Below, piece after piece: positions 8,903-16,772 of a DNA stretch of 64,000 nt; positions within the stretch are counted from its first letter, which is position 1, and every line of letters starts with the position of its first letter. Source of the stretch: Staphylococcus sp. KG4-3 (GTDB lineage: Bacteria > Bacillota > Bacilli > Staphylococcales > Staphylococcaceae). The position numbers were made by a program, and so were the translations under genes. The notes beneath the pieces were generated by a model, which was not told where the DNA came from, did not search any database, and was given only the letters and a program-made list of their open reading frames with translations. The stretch is taken from positions 248,001 through 312,000 of the forward strand of contig NZ_CP166245.1 of the NCBI RefSeq assembly GCF_033597815.2, read 5' to 3'.

Positions 8903-9337
8903 ATGAATTTAGAGTTTAACATTGCAGTGCATCTTTTAACGTTTTTGGTGAAACACTCAGATGAACGGTATTCAAGTGGTGAATTAGCAGAACGTATTTG
9001 CGTCAATCCAGTGCAATTACGTCGTGTGACTAGGAAGTTAAATGAACAGCAATATTTGCATGCCACCCGAGGTAAGTTTGGTGGTTACCAATCAAATCAA
9101 TCAACCAAAGATGTAAACCTTGCAGATTTATTTGTATTATTCAATGAAGAAAAATCAGAAGGTAGAATATTTACTGGCAATCAAGGTAGCGATTGTGAAA
9201 TTTCCAGGGAAATAGGTCACACAATGTCTCAATTTCACCAAAGAGAGCAAGACTTATTAGTGGCATATTATAAAACTATTACGATAAAAGATGTATTAAA
9301 AGACATATTAAAGGAGGATTCTCATGAAAAAGTTTGA
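8903..9337 (+). CDS. hypR: Rrf2-family redox-sensing repressor HypR
   Basis: A 144-residue Rrf2-type winged-helix protein. In S. aureus, HypR senses hypochlorous acid through an intersubunit Cys33-Cys99 disulfide and derepresses merA. Counting from MNLEFNIAVH, this protein has Cys33 in the recognition region (ERICVNP) and Cys98 in NQGSDCEIS, which match the two sensing positions. The third cysteine known near the C-terminus in S. aureus is absent. The start is ATG 8903, placed correctly after AAAGGTGAT; in-frame GTG 8894 and ATG 8897 overlap that site and are unlikely. The gene overlaps merA by 14 bases, which supports the assignment. Confidence 0.85.
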   Translation: MNLEFNIAVHLLTFLVKHSDERYSSGELAERICVNPVQLRRVTRKLNEQQYLHATRGKFGGYQSNQSTKDVNLADLFVLFNEEKSEGRIFTGNQGSDCEISREIGHTMSQFHQREQDLLVAYYKTITIKDVLKDILKEDSHEKV

Positions 9338-10646
9338 CTTAATCATTGTAGGATTTGGTAAGGGTGGAAAAACGCTAGCAAAATTTGCTTCTGCACAAAA
9401 TAAAAAAGTAGCAGTTATTGAAAAATCGAAAAAGATGTACGGAGGTACATGTATCAATATAGGTTGTATTCCTTCTAAAACGTTAGTCCATGAAGGATTG
9501 GAACATGGCTCATTTGATCAAGCATTTTCAAGAAAATCAGATGTTGTCAATGCATTAAATAGTAAGAATTATCATAACTTAGCTGATGATGACAATATAG
9601 AGGTGTTAGATTATACTGCTAAATTTAAATCTAATTACGAATTAAATTTATTAAATGATCAAGACGAAGTTGTAGAAACTATTAGTGCACAACAAATCGT
9701 CATTAATACTGGAGCTAAATCTGTTATTCCGCCAATTGAAGGTATAGATACTTCACAACATTTATATGATTCTGAAGGTATTATGAATTTGAAATCTCAA
9801 CCTAGTCATTTAGTAATTGTTGGTGGAGGTTATATCGCATTAGAATTTGCCTCAATGTTTGCGAATTTTGGAACGCAAGTAACTGTATTAGAACGTGGTA
9901 ACGATATTATGACTAAAGAAGATAAAGATATTGTTGCTGAGGTGAAAAAAGACTTAGCAGACAAAAACGTGAATATCGTCTTAAATGTAGATACTAAGAA
10001 ATTTGAGGACACAGATAAGGGTACAGTTGTGCATACATCAAATGGTAAGTATGCAGCTGATGCTGTACTAATAGCAACAGGACGTAAACCTAATACTGAT
10101 TTAGAGCTTCAAAACACTGATGTAAAAATTGGTGACCATGGTGAAATCATAGTGAATGAATATCTACAAACAGATGCATCAGATGTTTACGCCTTAGGTG
10201 ATGTCAAAGGAGGCATGCAATTCACATATATTTCATTAGATGACTTCAGAATCGTAAAAGAGCAATTGTTTGGGGAAGGACAGCGTTCTACGGAAAATCG
10301 CGGGGCTGTGCCTTACACAGTATTTATAGATCCACCATTAGCACGTGTTGGATTAACAGGAGAAGAAGCGAAAAAACAAGGGTATAATGTGATAGAAAAT
10401 GCTATACCTGTTAATACAATCCCTAGACATAAAATAAACAATGATACTAGAGGATTGTTTAAAGCAGTGGTTAATAAAGATAACGAAGAAATTTTAGGTG
10501 CATCTCTATACGGTTTACAATCAGAAGAAATTATAAATTTAATTAAATTAGCAATAGATCAAAAATTATCTTATAAAGTATTAAAAGAAAACATATATAC
10601 ACACCCTACAATGGTAGAATCGTTTAATGATTTATTTAACATGTAG
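9324..10646 (+). CDS. merA: Flavin disulfide reductase MerA (hypochlorite-inducible)
   Basis: A 440-residue pyridine nucleotide-disulfide oxidoreductase. An N-terminal FAD-binding motif (IIVGFGKGGKTLA) precedes the redox disulfide GGTCINIGCIPSK, with Cys43 and Cys48. A second dinucleotide site (VIVGGGYIALEFASMF) follows near residue 165, then YALGDVKGG and a C-terminal dimerisation domain ending HPTMVESFNDL. Despite the name it lacks the N-terminal metal-binding domain of mercuric reductase. In S. aureus it protects against HOCl and is controlled by HypR. An AAAGGAGG site lies inside the end of hypR, so the two are co-translated. Confidence 0.85.
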   Translation: MKKFDLIIVGFGKGGKTLAKFASAQNKKVAVIEKSKKMYGGTCINIGCIPSKTLVHEGLEHGSFDQAFSRKSDVVNALNSKNYHNLADDDNIEVLDYTAKFKSNYELNLLNDQDEVVETISAQQIVINTGAKSVIPPIEGIDTSQHLYDSEGIMNLKSQPSHLVIVGGGYIALEFASMFANFGTQVTVLERGNDIMTKEDKDIVAEVKKDLADKNVNIVLNVDTKKFEDTDKGTVVHTSNGKYAADAVLIATGRKPNTDLELQNTDVKIGDHGEIIVNEYLQTDASDVYALGDVKGGMQFTYISLDDFRIVKEQLFGEGQRSTENRGAVPYTVFIDPPLARVGLTGEEAKKQGYNVIENAIPVNTIPRHKINNDTRGLFKAVVNKDNEEILGASLYGLQSEEIINLIKLAIDQKLSYKVLKENIYTHPTMVESFNDLFNM

Positions 10647-10684
10647 TAGCTAAAAGGAATATCTGTTTTACGACATAGATATAA

Positions 10685-10846
10685 GAGCCTGGGATATAAA
10701 TAGATGTCTCAGGCTCATTTTCAATTTGGCAGTAGGTGACTAGGATTGAAAATACACTTATATCAAGCTTTTTTCAATCCTAGTCACCCTTGTCGGGGTG
10801 GGACTACGAAATCTATATTAGAAAATTTGATTTCTGTCCCACTCCC
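10685..10846 (+). repeat. Dispersed intergenic repeat, copy 1 (three hairpins; first acts as merA terminator)
   Basis: A block of about 160 bases recurs at 61230-61390 with roughly 90% identity by eye. It holds three consecutive imperfect palindromes: GAGCCTGGGAT with TGTCTCAGGCTC, GTGACTAGGATTG with CAATCCTAGTCAC, and GTGGGACTACGAAATC with GATTTCTGTCCCAC. The first, just after merA and followed by T-rich sequence, probably terminates that operon. Open frames inside it do not look coding. Confidence 0.8.
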
Positions 10847-10900
10847 TCTTTATATTTTGAGCATATATGTTAAGTATTTTAACAGGACTAATTTAAATCG

Positions 10901-11080
10901 TTATGACACTATTACTCTAATGATTTGTCCTACGAAATAAAAAGCGCCAACGATAATACATACAACTCCGATACTAATATAACTTTGTTTTTTAGAAACA
11001 CCTTCTTTTTTAGAAGTACGTTTATTCAAAATGAGTAACACAATACCAACAATAATAAGAACAATTGAAGCTATCCACAT
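10901..11080 (-). CDS. Small two-span membrane protein (59 aa)
   Basis: A short frame with a very good AGGAGGG site 8 bases before ATG 11078-11080. The product has two hydrophobic segments, residues 3-18 and 35-51, joined by a basic loop (NKRTSKKEGVSKKQS). I do not recognise the family. A SigB-type promoter lies about 50 bases upstream, which suggests a stress-induced membrane peptide. Ribosome site, promoter and composition together support it as real. Confidence 0.7.
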   Translation of the reverse strand: MWIASIVLIIVGIVLLILNKRTSKKEGVSKKQSYISIGVVCIIVGAFYFVGQIIRVIVS

Positions 11081-11129
11081 GATGTGTCCCTCCTTGATTT
11101 ATATTTATTACAATCTCTTTATTATGTAT

Positions 11130-11155
11130 TTACCCACCAATTACTAAGTAGTAAC
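11130..11155 (-). promoter_or_regulatory. SigB-type promoter for the 59-aa membrane protein
   Basis: On the minus strand GTTACT, 14 bases, then GGGTAA match the staphylococcal SigB pattern GTTTWW-N12-15-GGGWAW, the -10 perfectly. The start codon lies 50 bases downstream. Confidence 0.5.
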
Positions 11156-11345
11156 CTTATAGATCAAAGCATTTTTTGTAAGAATATTTTTGAAAAGTAG
11201 TAAACTGAATAATCGAAAGGAATTATTAAATATAAATTAGCCGTGTTAAGATGATGAAAAGGAAAATAAGAAACTAACAGTTCCGAAATTAGATTATAAT
11301 ATGGAGTAGATAAATATACGGCGGGTTTGATTGGACGGTGTAGAA

Positions 11346-11765
11346 ATGGATATTGATTATGAATATGCGTTAGACATAAAAGATGTAGATGAACTTATTC
11401 GAATTTATCATGATAACGGTTGGACAGGTCATGATAAAGAAAAAGTGATAACAATTTTTAATACGGCAACACATGTGATTATTGCAAAATGCCAGGGGAA
11501 AGTTATCGGATTTGCAAGGGCGATGTCGGATGGTGTTTTTAACGCAGCAATTTATGATGTAATGGTAGATGTGTCACATCAAAAACAAGGTATCGGTCAA
11601 GAAATCATCCGAAGAATATTGGTGTATTTAGGAGAGCTGTCTTGTGTTCATCTAGTTGCAACTACAGGCTATGAAGGCTTTTACAGACAGTTAGGTTTCA
11701 AGAACCTAAAAACTGGTATGGCTGTATATACTAATGAAAAATTAAAAGATGAGTATACTGTTTAG
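11346..11765 (+). CDS. GNAT-family N-acetyltransferase
   Basis: About 139 residues with a GNAT fold. The acetyl-CoA-binding motif A is visible as VMVDVSHQKQGIGQEIIRRI (Q-x-x-G-I-G), preceded by the beta strand VIGFARAMSDG and followed by a C-terminal GFYRQLGFKN typical of the family. The acceptor substrate is unknown. I prefer ATG 11346 (GGACGGTG upstream); an in-frame TTG at 11331 would add five residues. Confidence 0.75.
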   Translation: MDIDYEYALDIKDVDELIRIYHDNGWTGHDKEKVITIFNTATHVIIAKCQGKVIGFARAMSDGVFNAAIYDVMVDVSHQKQGIGQEIIRRILVYLGELSCVHLVATTGYEGFYRQLGFKNLKTGMAVYTNEKLKDEYTV

Positions 11766-11791
11766 TAATTAACAGCTATACTCATCTTTTT
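11748..11791. terminator. Bidirectional terminator between GNAT gene and the convergent 74-aa gene
   Basis: GATGAGTATA and TATACTCATC form a 10-base stem with TTTTT on the plus side and a T-rich stretch on the minus side. The left arm overlaps the end of the GNAT coding region. Confidence 0.7.
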
Positions 11792-11806
11792 GGTGTGTAA
11801 TCTAGA

Positions 11807-12031
11807 TTATAAAATATTGTGACTCACGTCCTCATAAGAATAGTTTTTAAGTAAAGAACAGCCTAATGGATGCTGACCATTGTCTACGTAATCGTTAATT
11901 TCTTCGAGAACATCTAAGATTTCATATTCAGGTGTTGTAACATCAAATGTGTATTTGAACACTTGTTTTTTATCCGATAACACTGTGGCAATAAGTTCGT
12001 CATTGTGCATCTTGTAATTAAGAAGTTGCAT
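11807..12031 (-). CDS. Conserved hypothetical small acidic protein (74 aa)
   Basis: The product begins MQLLNYKMHNDELIATVLSD and is acidic, with no membrane segment or signal peptide. The start has GAGGG 8 bases upstream. Alternating beta-like and helical stretches suggest a compact cytoplasmic domain. I do not recognise a family and propose no function. It shares a terminator with the convergent acetyltransferase gene. Confidence 0.6.
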   Translation of the reverse strand: MQLLNYKMHNDELIATVLSDKKQVFKYTFDVTTPEYEILDVLEEINDYVDNGQHPLGCSLLKNYSYEDVSHNIL

Positions 12032-12279
12032 AAAAATCCCTCGCTTTTATAAATTTTTAAACCTAGTAACAAAGTGAATTAATTGAGAATGAATGTCAAC
12101 AATTTTATTCTAGATTATAATTGTTATTATCTAATACTTAGTATACATTAAAATTAATCAAATGTAGAGGGTTTAGACTCAAAAAAATGTGGAGTTTGAG
12201 TGAAAAATACATGTAAGCGCGTACTTTAGCTCTTTATAAATTATAATAATTTTAAATTACAGGGTTTGGAAAGTAATTG

Positions 12280-12308
12280 TTGAAAAATATGAAGTAATTT
12301 GATACGAT
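12280..12308 (+). promoter_or_regulatory. Promoter of the guanidine exporter operon
   Basis: TTGAAA (12280-12285), 17 bases, then TACGAT (12303-12308), placed just before the riboswitch aptamer, so transcription would start near 12315. The upstream part of this intergenic region (12032-12279) is AT-rich and shows only a small ACTCAAA/TTTGAGT hairpin near 12180. Confidence 0.5.
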
Positions 12309-12328
12309 TTACTGAATTAAATAAATGC

Positions 12329-12450
12329 TTTCTAGGGTTCCGCAATGATATGACTTGGTCTGGTCCGAGAGAAAGCCACATTTTTATATGTGACACGGAA
12401 GGATAAAAGCCTGGGAGATAGTAGCTAACACTATCTCTTGGGCTTTTTTA
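12329..12450 (+). ncRNA. Guanidine-I riboswitch (ykkC class) with terminator
   Basis: The conserved aptamer blocks are present in order: CTAGGGTTCCGCAATGAT, then GGTCCGAGAGAAAGCCAC, then ACACGGAAGGATAAAAGCC and TGGGAGA. Directly after, AAGCCTGGGAGATAG pairs with CTATCTCTTGGGCTT and is followed by T6, forming a terminator that shares bases with the aptamer 3' side. Ligand binding should break the terminator and switch on the SMR genes that start 20 bases later. The class and the downstream exporter pair agree with established guanidine-I biology. Confidence 0.92.
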
Positions 12451-12470
12451 TTTTTTAAGGAGGATTCGTT

Positions 12471-12797
12471 ATGAATTGGTTAAAAATAATTATTGCTTCG
12501 CTATTTGAAGTTGGATGGGTCATCGGTTTAACTCATGCCACATCAGTAATTGAATGGCTATTTACAATGATTGCTATATTTCTAAGTTTCTATTTATTAA
12601 TTGAAGCATCAAAGTGGTTACCTGTGGGAAGTGCTTATGCAGTTTTTGTAGGTTTAGGGACTACTGGTGTAACAATATTTGACTTTGTCTTTTTCGGTGC
12701 CCCTTTCAGCATGATTAAAGTTATTTTGATATTTATGTTATTAGTTGGAGTAATCAGTCTGAAATTAGTGACTTCAAGTAAAGGAGGAGAAACATAA
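12471..12797 (+). CDS. SMR-family guanidinium exporter subunit (YkkC-like)
   Basis: A 108-residue, four-helix small multidrug resistance protein. The essential membrane glutamate is Glu13 (SLFEVGW), and the GSAYAVFVGLGTTG helix follows near residue 55. It follows a guanidine-I riboswitch and overlaps a second SMR gene by one base, so the two should form a heterodimeric proton-coupled exporter of guanidinium or related cations, as ykkCD-type pairs do. AAGGAGG precedes the ATG. The C-terminus carries the ribosome site (GGAGGAG) of the next gene. Confidence 0.88.
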   Translation: MNWLKIIIASLFEVGWVIGLTHATSVIEWLFTMIAIFLSFYLLIEASKWLPVGSAYAVFVGLGTTGVTIFDFVFFGAPFSMIKVILIFMLLVGVISLKLVTSSKGGET

Positions 12798-13111
12798 TGG
12801 CTTGGATATTATTGGTAGTTGCTGGTCTGTTTGAAATGATTGGTATTACTTTTTTAAACGCATATGTAAATAGTGGGAAATTTCCTGCATTAATAGGTTT
12901 ATTTGGTTTCTTTAGTATGAGTTTTTTTGCATTATCAATAGCAATGCTTGAATTACCTATGAGTACAGCATATGCAGTATGGACAGGCATAGGCGCTGTC
13001 GGTGGCGCATTAGTAGGTATGATATTTTATAAAGAATCTAAAGATATTAAGAGAGTAATATGTATTTTAGTGATTTTAGGCAGCACAGTAGGTTTGAAAT
13101 TAGTAAGTTAA
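12797..13111 (+). CDS. SMR-family guanidinium exporter subunit (YkkD-like)
   Basis: A 104-residue, four-helix SMR protein with Glu13 (AGLFEMIG) and the MSTAYAVWTGIGAVGG signature near residue 55. Its ATG shares one base with the stop codon of the upstream SMR gene, indicating translational coupling and a 1:1 heterodimer. Expression should be controlled by the guanidine-I riboswitch at 12329-12450. Confidence 0.88.
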   Translation: MAWILLVVAGLFEMIGITFLNAYVNSGKFPALIGLFGFFSMSFFALSIAMLELPMSTAYAVWTGIGAVGGALVGMIFYKESKDIKRVICILVILGSTVGLKLVS

Positions 13112-13405
13112 AATGATTTGAAATGAAGATGAGGGCGTTATTAGGTGTATGCAAATTCGTGAAAATGAGAGGGGTGATTTTGTACATATGTCCTTATATT
13201 AAAAAAATAGACGACACATTAGTGTCGCCTTAAGAGTAATATGTTCATGAATATAAAAGACTAGTAGTCGGTTTCCAACTACACTTTTAATATATCATAG
13301 TTAAGACTATAACTTCAATAAAAAAGAGGGTTAAAATATCAGATTATTCATGTTGCAGACACACATTGTAATTGATACCATAAAGCATGAAGGTGGGTGT
13401 TTGAT
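13112..13405. other. Intergenic region after SMR genes
   Basis: No convincing gene. A CGACAC-N4-GTGTCG hairpin at 13212-13227 has T7 on its minus-strand side and could be an orphan terminator. A 36-codon plus-strand frame overlaps it but has no adequate ribosome site. Confidence 0.4.
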
Positions 13406-14032
13406 ATGGAAGGACTTGCAGCTTTTATTACAATTACTTTGATGATTATTATTGTACCTGGTCCAGACTTTTTCGTAGTAATGAAAAATTCCATCACTTC
13501 TGGAAAAGGCAATGGTGCTATGGCAGCATTAGGTATTACATCTGGTCATGTACTGTATTCATTATTAGCAGTATTTGGTATCATATTTATTTTGGCAAAT
13601 ATGTACTATGTTTTCATGGCTATTAAAATATTAGGTGCATTCTATCTGATCTATTTAGGTATCAGAAGTATTATTAGCGCACGCCAAGGTATGAATTTTT
13701 CTACGTCTCAGATGAGAGCTCAAAAAATTAGTTATTTGAGTTCTTATAGGCAAGGTTTATTAAGTACGATATTAAACCCTAAAGCATTACTTTATTACAT
13801 AAGTATTTTACCTCAATTTTTAACTACTGGAGAAGGGGTAACGTCTCAGATTGCCATATTATCAGCAATTGTTACGACTGTTATTCTGTTGTGGTTTATA
13901 TTTTGTGTTTATATTTTCCAGTATATTAAATTATTATTTGCTAATAGAACTGTAAAGGCAATTTTTGATTATACAGTTGGTGCAATATTGATTGGCTTAT
14001 CACTTAATTTACTATTCAGTAAAAGTAGTTAA
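13406..14032 (+). CDS. LysE/RhtB-family amino acid exporter
   Basis: A 208-residue membrane protein with about six spans and the family signature near the N-terminus (MIIIVPGPDFFVVMKNS), followed by GITSGHVLYSLLAVFG and the GAFYLIYLGIRSI helix. LysE/RhtB carriers export amino acids such as lysine, threonine or homoserine lactones; the substrate is open. ATG 13406 is well spaced from AAGGTGG; an in-frame GTG at 13397 lies inside that site and is unlikely. It is monocistronic with its own terminator. Confidence 0.85.
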   Translation: MEGLAAFITITLMIIIVPGPDFFVVMKNSITSGKGNGAMAALGITSGHVLYSLLAVFGIIFILANMYYVFMAIKILGAFYLIYLGIRSIISARQGMNFSTSQMRAQKISYLSSYRQGLLSTILNPKALLYYISILPQFLTTGEGVTSQIAILSAIVTTVILLWFIFCVYIFQYIKLLFANRTVKAIFDYTVGAILIGLSLNLLFSKSS

Positions 14033-14119
14033 GTATTAAATCAAAATAAGCTTATTTTCTAGAAGTTAATGCAAATAGCATCATGTTATGTTGACAAATA
14101 TAAAAACACACATGCAAAA

Positions 14120-14178
14120 TAGGAGCGGAAATCTGAAGTCAAGTTGCAAAATTTGATTTCAATTCCGTTCCTTTTTTA
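14120..14178 (+). terminator. Terminator after lysE-like gene
   Basis: AGGAGCGGAA and TTCCGTTCCT form the base of an imperfect long stem containing AAATC/GATTT elements, followed by T7. It belongs to a recurring hairpin style in this window. The rest of 14033-14344 shows nothing else. Confidence 0.7.
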
Positions 14179-14344
14179 ATGATTTGAAAGTCGATATAAT
14201 ACAGAACATAAGGTATTAGAATAATGCAATTAACTTTAAAAGAGATTAACTGATTAAATGCAATTTTTTATAAAATATTCACAAATTATCTACATAATAA
14301 TTTTGTTATTTATTTATAATGTTAAGGGAGAAGGGGGAAGAATT

Positions 14345-15685
14345 TTGAAAAATATATTTAATCCGTTACAAAGATTACATTTTTATGCTGCATTATTTAT
14401 AACACCTTTATTAATTACATTAACCATTTCGGGCATTGGTTATCTTTTTTTTCAGGAAGTAGAAAATAATATATATAAAACAGAGTTTTTCGGAGATAGT
14501 TCCGTCAAAACACATCAAACATTGAATGAAGCTGTAGATGAAGTAGAAGATAAGTTTGATGGATTTTACATCAGTAAAGTAAGTATGATGGATGAACCAT
14601 ATAATAATCGTATTACATTGGATGACATGGCAGGTAATCAGCGTTATGTATTTTTAGATCAAAATAATCAAATAGTAGCTGATCAAAATGCTAAACATAC
14701 ATACGCAAATATTGTAAGAAATATACATAGTTCATTATTCACCGAAAATACATTTATAAATTATCTTGTAGAATTAACTGCATGTTGGACAATTTTTATG
14801 ATTCTTTCAGGGACATATATGCTTATTAAGAAGAAACTAATATCAAACAAAAATAAAAAACTTAGATTCCAAAAATGGCATGGTATTTTAGGTGTGGTTA
14901 TAGCAATACCAGTATTTGTATTAGTGCTTACTGGTTTACCTTGGTCAGGCTATATGGGGGCTAAGATTGCAAATGTGATGGATAATTCTGGAGAATTAGG
15001 ACAATCTGAATTAGCTATTAATCCTCCAAAATCAGATGTGAATGAAATTCCTTGGGCAACGCGTGAAAACAAACAACCTGCTTCAGAAGGACATGCTGCT
15101 CACCATGGTGGAGGCGAAATGCCGAGGACAGATATTAAAAATCAAATTTCGATTGATAAAGTAGCTACTGAAGCCAAAAAGAACGGTATAGATAAACCAT
15201 ATTCTATTGTTTATCCATCTAATGAATCAGCAGCTTTTACAGTTTCTAAGGGTAGTAATACAGGTGTTACTGGGTTAGATGTTTCACCATATGACGAGCA
15301 AACGTTATATTTAGATCAATATAATGGGAAAGATTTAGGGAAAGTGAAGTATGAAGAATATGGCATTATCGGAAAATGGTTTACGTGGGGTATACCTTTA
15401 CACGAAGGTCATCTCTTTGGTGTAACTAATAAAGTGATTAATTTACTTGTATGTATTGCTTTACTAACAGCAGTTGGATTAGGATTAACATCATGGATTA
15501 AAAAATTGAGAAATAGTAACGTAAAGGTACCACCAAGAGTGAAAAAACCGATGTCAATCCCATTGGCTATCGTCCTTATTGTGCTTGGTATCTTGATGCC
15601 GTTATTTGGTTTTTCATTGATTGTCGTATTTATTATCGAAGCTTTATTATATTATAAAGATCGAAGAAATAAACAAAAGAAATAA
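14345..15685 (+). CDS. PepSY-associated transmembrane protein
   Basis: About 446 residues with four membrane segments (near the N-terminus, around residues 155 and 185-205, and two at the C-terminus) and PepSY-type extracellular domains. The opening LQRLHFYAALFITPLLITLT and the phrase KWHGILGVVIAIPVFVLVLTGLPWSGYMG are characteristic of PepSY_TM proteins, which are often linked to iron or haem reduction. A His-rich loop (EGHAAHHGGG) lies near residue 255. I take TTG 14345 as the start because AAGGGGGAAG lies 6 bases upstream; an ATG at 14258 has no ribosome site. The role is unproven. Confidence 0.78.
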   Translation: MKNIFNPLQRLHFYAALFITPLLITLTISGIGYLFFQEVENNIYKTEFFGDSSVKTHQTLNEAVDEVEDKFDGFYISKVSMMDEPYNNRITLDDMAGNQRYVFLDQNNQIVADQNAKHTYANIVRNIHSSLFTENTFINYLVELTACWTIFMILSGTYMLIKKKLISNKNKKLRFQKWHGILGVVIAIPVFVLVLTGLPWSGYMGAKIANVMDNSGELGQSELAINPPKSDVNEIPWATRENKQPASEGHAAHHGGGEMPRTDIKNQISIDKVATEAKKNGIDKPYSIVYPSNESAAFTVSKGSNTGVTGLDVSPYDEQTLYLDQYNGKDLGKVKYEEYGIIGKWFTWGIPLHEGHLFGVTNKVINLLVCIALLTAVGLGLTSWIKKLRNSNVKVPPRVKKPMSIPLAIVLIVLGILMPLFGFSLIVVFIIEALLYYKDRRNKQKK

Positions 15686-15694
15686 AGGCATAGA

Positions 15695-15752
15695 TAAGGG
15701 GTGTGACACAGAATCAAATTAGTTAATTTGATCTTGTGTTACACCCCCTTTT
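15695..15752. terminator. Bidirectional terminator between PepSY and the convergent gene
   Basis: AAGGGGTGT...ATCAAATTA pairs with TAATTTGAT...ACACCCCCTT, followed by TTTT. It serves the PepSY gene and possibly the minus-strand gene at 15792. Confidence 0.75.
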
Positions 15753-15791
15753 AATAGGATTGTTATGTTTGAAACACTCGTTATTATAAAA

Positions 15792-16127
15792 TTAGTGATT
15801 CATATCCATTTCATGGATTTTCATCATTAACCCGTGTGGGATATCATCATGTTTTACTACTTCTTTTTTGTAGAATGATTTACCGTCATCTTTAGATACT
15901 AATTTTACAAAATCACCTTTTTTAGGTTTGAAATCATCGTCATGTTCAAGTTTGACATCTTTCGTTACGATGCCATCTTTTTCGCTGACAACTTTTTCTG
16001 CAGTTGTACTTTCAGACATATAGCCATAATAAGTATCTTTTTGACCAGAAAATATCATGAATATAGTGAAAGCTAAACCTATAATAACCAAAATACTAAT
16101 TAAAGATATTGTTAATTTTTTACTCAT
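15792..16127 (-). CDS. Membrane-anchored conserved staphylococcal protein (111 aa)
   Basis: Residues 5-27 form a membrane anchor, and the outside part is Lys/Asp-rich (KLEHDDDFKPKKGDFVKLVSK), like a small beta-barrel or OB-like domain. It ends with Met/His (MMKIHEMDMNH), which could bind metal. AAAGGAG precedes the ATG. It resembles staphylococcal proteins I recall under DUF4889, but that is from memory and uncertain. Convergence with the PepSY gene may be coincidental. Confidence 0.6.
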   Translation of the reverse strand: MSKKLTISLISILVIIGLAFTIFMIFSGQKDTYYGYMSESTTAEKVVSEKDGIVTKDVKLEHDDDFKPKKGDFVKLVSKDDGKSFYKKEVVKHDDIPHGLMMKIHEMDMNH

Positions 16128-16283
16128 ATTCTCAGTCTCCTTTAACTCTAAGCATAAAAGATATTACTGTCTAAGTATACAAAATTTTAAATTGTTTTGA
16201 ACTTTGTCATATTTTAATTACGACATGATAAGACAATGTACAATTCAAAATGGGTTTTAAATCAATAGCAATTAAATATAGGA

Positions 16284-16649
16284 TTATGGGTTATAAAGTG
16301 TTGAGTCTGAAATGAGCACTTTAATACCACGGTAAATATTTTTTATCGTATACCAAATAGTTATGGCAGATAGTAATATACTTAATGCGAGCGCTACTAA
16401 ACTAACAGTTGTATTTTGTGAATCAATCACAATACCACCCATAGCAACACTAATGATTAAAAAGATAGGTCCGATGTAAGTTATAATATGATAAATTAGT
16501 GATTTCGCTGCATGTATAGAAGCTGGTTTATCAGCAAAAATCCAGATAATTATAGGTACAATAATAGGTGCAAAAAATATACTGAAATAACTAATAGATG
16601 CAAGTATGCGCTCGCTTTGTGTATTATTTTGTGTAACTTGTTCGTTCAT
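16284..16649 (-). CDS. DUF4870-family membrane protein
   Basis: A 121-residue protein with three to four membrane helices. The sequence ILASISYFSIFFAPIIVPII followed by HAAKSLIYHIITYI is the typical DUF4870 (Tic20-like) pattern. GAGGTGAT precedes the start. The function of the family in bacteria is unknown. Confidence 0.72.
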   Translation of the reverse strand: MNEQVTQNNTQSERILASISYFSIFFAPIIVPIIIWIFADKPASIHAAKSLIYHIITYIGPIFLIISVAMGGIVIDSQNTTVSLVALALSILLSAITIWYTIKNIYRGIKVLISDSTLYNP

Positions 16650-16772
16650 TTATATCACCTCAAATAGGATAGTAACAATAAATTAGATATAAATATAGTG
16701 GAGATATTTAATATTACATTTTTGTTAGGTACAATTGTGGAACAATGACTATAAAAGAGAAGAGGAAGACAT

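Noticed and set aside
9324..10646. True mercuric reductase
   Set aside because: No N-terminal metal-binding domain, no mer operon genes, and a HypR partner; it is the HOCl-responsive flavin disulfide reductase.
10746..10940. A 64-codon plus-strand frame after merA
   Set aside because: It lies within the dispersed three-hairpin repeat and its composition follows the palindromes; no ribosome site.
12165..12205. Possible small RNA hairpin (ACTCAAA/TTTGAGT) before the guanidine riboswitch
   Set aside because: Only seven pairs, no T-run and no promoter; weak evidence.
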